Source: Tolypothrix brevis GSE-NOS-MK-07-07A
GTDB taxonomy: Bacteria > Cyanobacteriota > Cyanobacteriia > Cyanobacteriales > Nostocaceae
Length of the DNA: 64,000 nt
Direction of reading: 5' to 3'
Assembly (NCBI GenBank): GCA_019358985.1
Contig: JAHHIJ010000012.1
Coordinates: forward strand, 62,001 to 126,000
Under the pieces are notes generated by a model. That model worked only from the letters and a program-made list of their open reading frames with translations. It was not told where the DNA came from and did not search any database. Below are positions 56,984 through 64,000 of this stretch, piece by piece; within the stretch, counting starts at the first letter, position 1; each line of letters begins with the position of its first letter. The translations under genes and the position numbers were made by a program.

Positions 56984-59900
56984 ATGGACGTAGCTGAAAA
57001 TTTTGTTGATAGCTTAAATGATAGAGACGAAATCGCTATTATTGGGATGGTAGGTAGTTTTCCAGGAGCAAATACAATTGACAGCTTTTGGCAAAACCTT
57101 TGCTCTGGTGTAGAGTCAATTTCTTTTTTCACAGATGATGAGCTAATCTCTGTTGGGTTAGACTCTACATTATTAAACGATCCCAATTACGTCAAGGCAA
57201 ATGGTATATTAGAAAACATAGATTTATTTGATGCTTCTTTTTTTGGTTTTTCTCCTAGAGAAGCAGAAATTACTGACCCACAACATCGGCTTTTTCTAGA
57301 ATGTGCTTGGAAAGCGCTAGAAAATGCTGGTTATAACTCGGAAACTTATAATGGTCAAATAGGCGTTTTTGCTGGTCTTGGTATTAGTGGATACTTACTG
57401 ACGAATTTATATCCTAATCGGGATTTAATGGCATCGGGGGATAATATTGTTATTGGTAATGATAAAGATTTTTTACCCACAAAAATTTCTTATAAATTAA
57501 ATTTAACAGGACCAAGTATCAACATTCAGACTGCTTGTTCTACCTCATTGGTTTCTGTTCATTTAGCCTGCCAAAGTTTACTTAATGGTGAAAGCGATAT
57601 AGTTTTAGCTGGTGGTGTAAACGTTGAAGGACAGCAAAAAACTGGTTACTATTATCAACAGGGAGGAATTCTATCTCCTGATGGTCATTGTCGCGCCTTT
57701 GATGCTCAAGCCCAGGGAACCGTTGGTGGCAATGGTTTAGGTGTGGTGGTTTTGAAAAGATTAGAGGATGCTATAGCTGATGGTGACTATATCCATGCAG
57801 TAATCAAGGGTTCGGCTGTTAATAACGATGGTTCTTTGAAGGTTGGATATACAGCCCCTAGTATTGATGGTCAAAGAAAAGTTATTTTAGAGGCTTTAGC
57901 CTTAGCTGTTGTCGAACCTGAGACTATTAGTTATGTAGAAACCCACGGAACAGGAACCATTTTAGGAGATCCGATTGAAATTAAAGCTCTCACACAAGCT
58001 TTTCGCGCTAGCACCAATAAAAAAGGATTTTGTGCTATTGGTTCAGTCAAAACCAATGTTGGGCATTTAGATGCAGCAGCGGGTGTAACAGGATTAATAA
58101 AAACTGTCCTAGCACTAAAACATAGACAAATACCTCCGAGCTTACATTTTGAAAAGACAAATCCACAAATAGACTTCGCCAATAGTCCGTTTTACGTCAA
58201 CACTAAACTTACCGAATGGACAAGTAACGGCACACCCCGCAGAGCAGGTGTAAGTTCCTTTGGAATTGGTGGGACTAATGCCCATGTGATTTTGGAAGAA
58301 GCTCCAGCCATTAAAACTTCCGATCCATCCCGTCCTTGGCAATTATTACTGCTCTCAGCCAAAACCAGTACCGCTTTGGAAACAGCAACAATCCAACTGT
58401 GTGACTATCTCGAACAAAACCCCAATACTTCCTTCCCAGATGTAGCTTACACCCTACAAGTAGGTCGGCGAGCTTTTGAATATCGCCGCATCATTATTTG
58501 CCAAGACCGAAATGATGCAATCAAATCCTTCAATACTCAAAATCCACAACGCATTTTTAGCCACCAGCACAAACCTGGTCACTTTCCAGTCATCTTCATG
58601 TTTTCGGGACAGGGTTCACAATATACAAACATGGGTCGAGAGTTGTATGAAGTAGAACCGACGTTTAGAAAACACGTAGATATTTGTGCTGCTATTTTAC
58701 AACCCCACCTTGGTCTGGATATCCGCTCCCTAATTTACCCCGACCCAGAAGTAGAAACTGCTGCAAATCAACTCCAACAAACATTCCTGACCCAAAGTGC
58801 ATTATTTGTTACAGAGTATGCTCTTGCTCAGTTACTTATGACTTGGGGAGTGCGTCCAGAAGCGATGATTGGTCATAGCATTGGCGAATATGTTGCTGCA
58901 ACTGTTGCAGGTGTATTTTCTTTGGAAGATGCTTTGAAAATTGTGGCAATCAGGGGACAGTTAATGCAAAGCTTATCCCCAGGGAGTATGTTAGCAATTA
59001 GACTGTCAGAAAAAGAGGTGCGATCGCTACTTTCTGAAAACGAGTTATATCGAGAATCTCTGCAAATTGCAGTCATTAATAGTCCTTCTTCTTGTGTAGT
59101 ATCGGGAACAAGCGATATTGTTGCAGCACTGGAACAGCAATTATCTTCAAGTGAAATTGAATGTCGTCAGTTGCATACATCCCACGCTTTCCATTCGGTG
59201 ATGATGGAACCGATATTATCAGAGTTTGGTGATGCGATAAAAACCGTTAAATTAAATTCACCCAAAATACGCTTTATTTCTAATGTTACTGGCAGTTGGA
59301 TTAGTTCCGAACAAGCAACAAATCCAGATTATTGGTGTCAGCATCTACGACAAACAGTCAGATTTTCAGATGGGATATCGCAATTAATACAACAATTTAC
59401 AGGTGTATTTCTGGAGGTAGGACCGGGACGAACTTTAGCGACGTTAACGACGCAGCATTTAGAGAAAGATGCTCAACAACAGGTATTGACTTCATTACGT
59501 CATGTTAAGGAGCAGCAATCAGATGTTTGCTTTTTGTTGCAGACATTGGGTAGATTGTGGCTTGCTGGTGTAGAAATTGATTGGTCGGGTTTTTATACTG
59601 ATGAAAAACGTCATCGTTTACCCTTACCTACCTATCCCTTTGAACGTCAACGTTACTGGATTGAGCCTAAATCGCGATCGCATTCCGTAAACATTAAACC
59701 TACGACTTTAGATCAAAAGCAAGATATTGCCGACTGGTTCTATGTTCCCTCATGGAAGCGTTCTGTTTTGGCTTCTAGCTCATCCGCAGAAATCAACTCT
59801 ACAAATGAAACAAAATGGCTATTTTTTGTGGATGATTTGGGAGTAGGAGAGCAATTAATTAGTAAGTTAAAAAATCAGGATAAAAGTATAATTATTGTTA

Positions 59901-61618
59901 AGCAAGGGGATGAGTTTAGTAAGCTAAATGAGGGTGTCTATAGAATTAATCCCTGTATAAATGAAGATTATGATAAGTTATTGCAAGAACTAATATCATT
60001 AGGTCAAAGTCCCGAAAAAATCGTTTATTTATGGAGTTTAAGTCATCTGGATAACCGTCCATCGGTAAAATATTCAGAATTTAAAAATCTACTATTTTTA
60101 ACCCAGAGCCTTAGCAAGTTAAAAATTAGTAATCATCTACAACTTAGGTTGATATCAAACAACATTCAAGAGGTTAACGGGAATGAAGAATTAAATCCAG
60201 AAAAAGCTGCAATATTAAGTTTATGTAAGGTAATTTCTCAAGAGTATCCCAATATTAGCTGTCAGTGCATTGATATTAATTTACCTAACACCAGTAATTT
60301 AGGAGAAAAACAACAAAATTGTCATAATCATATTATTGATAAACTTGTAAATGAGTTAAATGTCGTATCTTTTGATACGGTAGTAGCTTATCGCGATCGC
60401 CACCGTTGGGTACAAATATTTGAGCCAGTTCGGGTTGAATCAACAGTTGAGGAAAAAATACCTTTAAGAAAACAAGGTGTTTATTTGTTTCCCGGTGGGT
60501 TAGACACGATTGAGATTGTGCTTGCGGAATATTTAACAAAAACTTTCCAAGCAAAACTCATATTTATTGAAGATGTTAAATTTCCAGAGCAAGATAATTT
60601 CTCACAATGGCTGGAAACTCATCCTCAAGATGATGAAAAAAGTCTCAAAATACAGCAAGTTTCAGCATTAGAGAAATTAGGTGCAAAAGTTTTGTTATTA
60701 CGTGCCGATATCACTAATTACAAGCAGATACATCAAGCTTTTGCATCTGCTAATGTTGAAGAAATTAATGGCATAATTTACTCAACTGGGATTAAGCGCG
60801 ATAACCTATTTGCTTCTATTCCCGAAATTACGGAATTAGAATTTGAGAATCTATTAGAATTACAAAGTAGTAAGGTTCTAGTATTAGAACAAGTCTTAGA
60901 AGATTTTAATATAGATTTTTGTATCATTTTTTCTTCTTTGTCTTCCATTTTAGGGGGATTTGGGTTAGGCTTATATTCAGTAGCGAACCAATTCATCGAT
61001 ACTTTTAGCAATCGGCATAATCAAAAAACTTCTTTGCCGTGGTATGTTATAAATTGGGATAAATTTCAACCGAATGTAAGCCAAGAAAAAATAGCATTAG
61101 AGCGAGTTGTCGGAGAAGGGTTAGCTATTACTCCATTAGAAGCAGTAGAAGTATTTAAGCGGGTGTTTTCCTTAAGGGAAGCAAGTCAGATTATTCTTTC
61201 TACAGTAGACATTAATGCAAGAAAAAATCATACAATTAGCCTAGACTCTCTGGCAAATTCACAATCTAATAATCAGTTAGATTCATCATCGCGCTATTCT
61301 CGACCAAGCCTAAGTAATTCCTATGCCGCTCCCACAAATGAATTGGAAAAACAAATTACAGAGATATGGCAAGAGATACTTGGAATTATGGAAGTTGGTA
61401 TTTATGACAACTTTTATGAGCTAGGGGGTGACTCCCTAATTGCAACTCAATTAGTATCTCGATTGCGAGGCAAATTTCCTGTAGACTTACCACTACGTGA
61501 TTTGTTGTTGGAAGCAATGATACCAATTAAGCAGGCAGAAATAGTTGAGCAACTTTTGTTGGAAAAGATTGAGGAATTATCTGAAGAAGAAGTTTCCGTT
61601 CTTTTAAGTAATTCATAA
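56984..61618 (+). CDS. Type I PKS module KS-AT-KR(degenerate)-ACP
   Basis: 1544 aa. KS active residues are intact (TACSTS near 183, ETHGTGT, KTNVGHLDAAAG). The AT has the standard GHSIGE near 629 and HAFHS near 732 and lacks the GLDLRKMLGR insert of the other two ATs, which fits ordinary malonyl-CoA. The KR keeps Ser and Tyr (SSLSSILGG, LYSVANQF), but the cofactor loop that is TGGMGGVG or TGGLGNVG in its sisters reads PGGLDTIE near 1170. NADPH binding should be lost and the beta-keto group probably survives. The ACP has LGGDSLIATQ near 1480. It follows the N-methylating NRPS and precedes the beta-alanine-type module. Confidence 0.91.
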   Translation: MDVAENFVDSLNDRDEIAIIGMVGSFPGANTIDSFWQNLCSGVESISFFTDDELISVGLDSTLLNDPNYVKANGILENIDLFDASFFGFSPREAEITDPQHRLFLECAWKALENAGYNSETYNGQIGVFAGLGISGYLLTNLYPNRDLMASGDNIVIGNDKDFLPTKISYKLNLTGPSINIQTACSTSLVSVHLACQSLLNGESDIVLAGGVNVEGQQKTGYYYQQGGILSPDGHCRAFDAQAQGTVGGNGLGVVVLKRLEDAIADGDYIHAVIKGSAVNNDGSLKVGYTAPSIDGQRKVILEALALAVVEPETISYVETHGTGTILGDPIEIKALTQAFRASTNKKGFCAIGSVKTNVGHLDAAAGVTGLIKTVLALKHRQIPPSLHFEKTNPQIDFANSPFYVNTKLTEWTSNGTPRRAGVSSFGIGGTNAHVILEEAPAIKTSDPSRPWQLLLLSAKTSTALETATIQLCDYLEQNPNTSFPDVAYTLQVGRRAFEYRRIIICQDRNDAIKSFNTQNPQRIFSHQHKPGHFPVIFMFSGQGSQYTNMGRELYEVEPTFRKHVDICAAILQPHLGLDIRSLIYPDPEVETAANQLQQTFLTQSALFVTEYALAQLLMTWGVRPEAMIGHSIGEYVAATVAGVFSLEDALKIVAIRGQLMQSLSPGSMLAIRLSEKEVRSLLSENELYRESLQIAVINSPSSCVVSGTSDIVAALEQQLSSSEIECRQLHTSHAFHSVMMEPILSEFGDAIKTVKLNSPKIRFISNVTGSWISSEQATNPDYWCQHLRQTVRFSDGISQLIQQFTGVFLEVGPGRTLATLTTQHLEKDAQQQVLTSLRHVKEQQSDVCFLLQTLGRLWLAGVEIDWSGFYTDEKRHRLPLPTYPFERQRYWIEPKSRSHSVNIKPTTLDQKQDIADWFYVPSWKRSVLASSSSAEINSTNETKWLFFVDDLGVGEQLISKLKNQDKSIIIVKQGDEFSKLNEGVYRINPCINEDYDKLLQELISLGQSPEKIVYLWSLSHLDNRPSVKYSEFKNLLFLTQSLSKLKISNHLQLRLISNNIQEVNGNEELNPEKAAILSLCKVISQEYPNISCQCIDINLPNTSNLGEKQQNCHNHIIDKLVNELNVVSFDTVVAYRDRHRWVQIFEPVRVESTVEEKIPLRKQGVYLFPGGLDTIEIVLAEYLTKTFQAKLIFIEDVKFPEQDNFSQWLETHPQDDEKSLKIQQVSALEKLGAKVLLLRADITNYKQIHQAFASANVEEINGIIYSTGIKRDNLFASIPEITELEFENLLELQSSKVLVLEQVLEDFNIDFCIIFSSLSSILGGFGLGLYSVANQFIDTFSNRHNQKTSLPWYVINWDKFQPNVSQEKIALERVVGEGLAITPLEAVEVFKRVFSLREASQIILSTVDINARKNHTISLDSLANSQSNNQLDSSSRYSRPSLSNSYAAPTNELEKQITEIWQEILGIMEVGIYDNFYELGGDSLIATQLVSRLRGKFPVDLPLRDLLLEAMIPIKQAEIVEQLLLEKIEELSEEEVSVLLSNS

Positions 61619-61642
61619 TTGGTTAATCAATAATTATTAGCT

Positions 61643-64000
61643 ATGGATAACAAATACTCTAACTTATCGTCAGGAAAGAAAGCCCTTCTAGAAAAATGGA
61701 AAGCGGGAAAACTTCAAGCTGATGTTATTCCTACACGTCAAGATTGCCAAAATATTCCCTTATCTTTTTCCCAACAAAGACTGTGGTTCATTGACCAGCT
61801 TTATCACGGCAGTTATTTCTACAATATTCCTATAGCTTTTCACATACAGGGAAACCTCAATATTGCAGCACTAGAGCAAAGTTTGAATGAAATTATTAAG
61901 CGTCATGAAGTTTGGCGAACAACTTTTAGACTTGTAAATGGAGAACCAACACAAGAAATTGCGCTCCAATATACTTGGGATTTACCTGTTATTAATCTAG
62001 AACATTTATCTGGTAAAGATTGGGAAGCAGAAGTTAAACAATTTGCAGCAGAGTCAGCTAAAAAACCTTTTAATTTGGCTAAAGGGCTATTAGTGAGGGC
62101 TACTTTACTACGATTGAGTGAAGAAGAACATGTTTTGCTTGTAACTATGCATCACATTATTACAGATGGATGGTCTTGCGGTGTATTCTTGCGCGAACTA
62201 TCATCACTATACGCTGCTTTCTCAAAAAATCAACCTTCCCCCTTACCCAAACTCCCGATTCAGTATGCAGATTTTACCATTTGGCAACGCGATCGCCTGA
62301 AGGGTGAATTCCTTGCAACCCAATTAAATTATTGGAAGCAACAACTTCAAGGTGAACTGGCTGTACTACAATTACCTACGGATCGTCCACGCCCTAACCT
62401 TACTACTTTCACTGGAGCAAAACAATACTTTACATTCTCTGCATCCTTAACTAATGCTCTCAAGCAATTAAGTCAGCGGGAAGACGCTACTTTATTTATG
62501 AGTTTGCTGACAGCATTTAACATATTATTATACCGTTACACAGACCAAGAAGATATTTTAATCGGTTCTCCAATTGCTAACCGCAACCGTCCAGAATTAG
62601 AAGAGATGCTGGGTTTATTTGTTAATACTTTGGTGTTACGTAATAATCTTAGTGGTAATCCTAGTTTTCGTGAACTTTTACATCGAGTACGGGAGGTGAC
62701 TCTAGATGCTTATGCACATCAAGATTTACCTTTTGAGATGATTGTAGAAGAATTACAACCCGAACGGGATTTAAGCAGAAACCCACTTTATGAAGTAATG
62801 TTTGTCCTGCAAAATACTCCTAGTTCTGTTCAGGAAGTGTCTGGTTTAACTTTACGTACTTTGGAGTTTGATAGCGGGACTGCTCAACTAGATATTTTCC
62901 TATCAATGTCTGAATCAGAAGAGGGATTAACAGGTTGTTTAGAATACAACACAGATATTTTTGATACAACAACAATCACCCAATTTACTAACAATTTTCA
63001 AACCTTATTAGAAAATATAGTCGCAAATCCAGAGCAGTATCTAAATGAATTATCGATACTTAGTGGTTTTGAACAAAAAGAATTATTATTTCAGCTAAAC
63101 CAAACTCATGCAGACTATCCTCAAGACATATTTCTGCATCAATTATTTGAGCAGCAAGTTAAACTAACACCTGATTATATAGCATTAATTAGTAATTTTG
63201 AAGAAATAACTTACCTTCAACTTAACCATAGAGTTAATCAACTAGCGCATTATTTACAAAAAAAGGGTGTAACAAAAGAAACTTTAGTTGCTCTATGTTT
63301 GGAACGCGATCTAGACATGGTTGTGGGGATTTTAGCTATTCTCAAAGCTGGTGGTGCGTACATTCCCCTTGATCCAAGTTACCCGGTGGAACGTTTAAAT
63401 TTCATGCTGTCTGATTCCCAAGCATCACTATTAATTAGTAAGCAAGAAATTTTAGAACAACTATCATTATTTGCGGCTAAAACTGTTTGCTTGGATATCC
63501 ACAAAGAAGAAATTGCACAAGAAAGCTTGGAAAATCCCATTAATCTATCTTCCTCAGATAATCTCGCTTATATTATCTATACTTCTGGGTCAACTGGAAC
63601 ACCCAAAGGTGTTCTTGGTACGCATCGCGGTACAGTAAACGGCTTACACTGGTTATGGAAAACCTATCCTTTTAGCGAGGGAGAAGTTTGCTGTCAGAAA
63701 ACAGCTATTAGTTTTGTCGATTCTGTCTGGGAAATTTTTGCCCCTTTATTGCAAGGAATTCCGACAGTAATTATTAGCAATGCGACTGTACTAGACCCAC
63801 AATTATTTATAGAATCTCTAGTACAATATAAAGTTTCTCGGATTATACTTGTACCTTCGTTACTCCGACTACTTTTAGATAATTATAGTCATCTAGTTAA
63901 GAAGTTAAAGCATCTAAAATTCTGGATAACTAGCGGGGAAGCATTATCGGTTAAATTAGTTCAAACTTTCCAAGAACTTATACCCGAAGCAAAACTAATT
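61643..64000 (+). CDS. NRPS, partial at window end: C-A(beta-Ala-like)...
   Basis: Starts at ATG 61643, 24 bp after the previous stop, and is open to the last base (786 codons). Docking-like N-terminus (LSSGKKALLEKWKAGKLQ), C domain (about 45-470; HHIITDGW near 169) and the first half of an A domain (YTSGSTGTPKG near 648). Visible pocket residues are V-D-W-I-I-S. The shift to Val-Asp in place of the usual Asp at the first two positions is the mark of beta-alanine-type pockets (VDWVISLADK), because the extra carbon moves the amino group. The last code positions fall beyond the window. The aspartate decarboxylase gene two positions upstream would supply beta-alanine. Further modules, release domain and tailoring genes are probably downstream. 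Confidence 0.92.
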   Translation, partial: MDNKYSNLSSGKKALLEKWKAGKLQADVIPTRQDCQNIPLSFSQQRLWFIDQLYHGSYFYNIPIAFHIQGNLNIAALEQSLNEIIKRHEVWRTTFRLVNGEPTQEIALQYTWDLPVINLEHLSGKDWEAEVKQFAAESAKKPFNLAKGLLVRATLLRLSEEEHVLLVTMHHIITDGWSCGVFLRELSSLYAAFSKNQPSPLPKLPIQYADFTIWQRDRLKGEFLATQLNYWKQQLQGELAVLQLPTDRPRPNLTTFTGAKQYFTFSASLTNALKQLSQREDATLFMSLLTAFNILLYRYTDQEDILIGSPIANRNRPELEEMLGLFVNTLVLRNNLSGNPSFRELLHRVREVTLDAYAHQDLPFEMIVEELQPERDLSRNPLYEVMFVLQNTPSSVQEVSGLTLRTLEFDSGTAQLDIFLSMSESEEGLTGCLEYNTDIFDTTTITQFTNNFQTLLENIVANPEQYLNELSILSGFEQKELLFQLNQTHADYPQDIFLHQLFEQQVKLTPDYIALISNFEEITYLQLNHRVNQLAHYLQKKGVTKETLVALCLERDLDMVVGILAILKAGGAYIPLDPSYPVERLNFMLSDSQASLLISKQEILEQLSLFAAKTVCLDIHKEEIAQESLENPINLSSSDNLAYIIYTSGSTGTPKGVLGTHRGTVNGLHWLWKTYPFSEGEVCCQKTAISFVDSVWEIFAPLLQGIPTVIISNATVLDPQLFIESLVQYKVSRIILVPSLLRLLLDNYSHLVKKLKHLKFWITSGEALSVKLVQTFQELIPEAKLI

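Overview
The window looks like a chromosomal segment from a filamentous, probably Nostocales-type, cyanobacterium. The reasons are frequent HIP1 octamers (GCGATCGC), TonB-dependent receptors that carry an N-terminal AMIN domain, Rpn/DUF2887-type putative nucleases, several families of short dispersed repeats, and cyanobacterial-style hybrid NRPS/PKS enzymes. No rRNA, tRNA or CRISPR array was seen.

Region 1 (1-16.1 kb, mostly minus strand) is an iron/siderophore uptake island. It holds three related TonB-dependent receptors (one broken by a single in-frame TGA), two FecB-type periplasmic siderophore-binding lipoproteins, two PchR-like AraC regulators, a DUF1636 putative metal-binding protein and two divergent Rpn-like genes. 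About 2.9 kb (receptor start, AraC, Rpn, downstream repeat) occurs twice at an offset of about 6,695 bp. The DNA-binding half of AraC, the AMIN half of the receptor and the spacer between them are almost unchanged between copies. The receptor barrels and the N-terminal sensor part of AraC have diverged.

Region 2 (16.1-17.4 kb) has no convincing gene. It contains a 19-bp near-palindrome upstream of the third receptor and a 182-bp element bounded by perfect 19-bp inverted repeats.

Region 3 (17.4 kb to the window end, all plus strand, tightly packed, several 4-8 bp overlaps) is one large lipopeptide/polyketide operon that runs off the right edge. Order: FAAL-ACP-C-A(Asn-like)-PCP; KS-AT-KR-ACP; a four-gene alkoxymalonyl-type extender cassette (FkbK/J/I/H-like, no O-methyltransferase seen, so possibly hydroxymalonyl-ACP); C-A(Ser)-PCP-C-A(Gly)-PCP; KS-AT-KR-carrier-epimerase (an odd combination); a free-standing C domain; a JmjC/cupin-8 oxygenase; an EctB-like diaminobutyrate aminotransferase; an NRPS module with a truncated C domain and an A domain whose pocket suits a basic residue; C-A-NMT-PCP; a PanP-like aspartate decarboxylase; KS-AT-KR(degenerate)-ACP; and C-A(beta-Ala-like), cut by the window.

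Building-block genes and A-domain pockets agree: the DABA aminotransferase sits directly before a basic-residue module, and the aspartate 1-decarboxylase shortly before a beta-alanine-type module. If collinear, the product would be an N-acylated chain of roughly acyl-Asn-ketide-Ser-Gly-ketide-DABA-(N-Me)X-ketide-betaAla-. The adjacent uptake island suggests, but does not prove, that the product is a siderophore. All A-domain codes were read by eye against the GrsA framework and should be recomputed.
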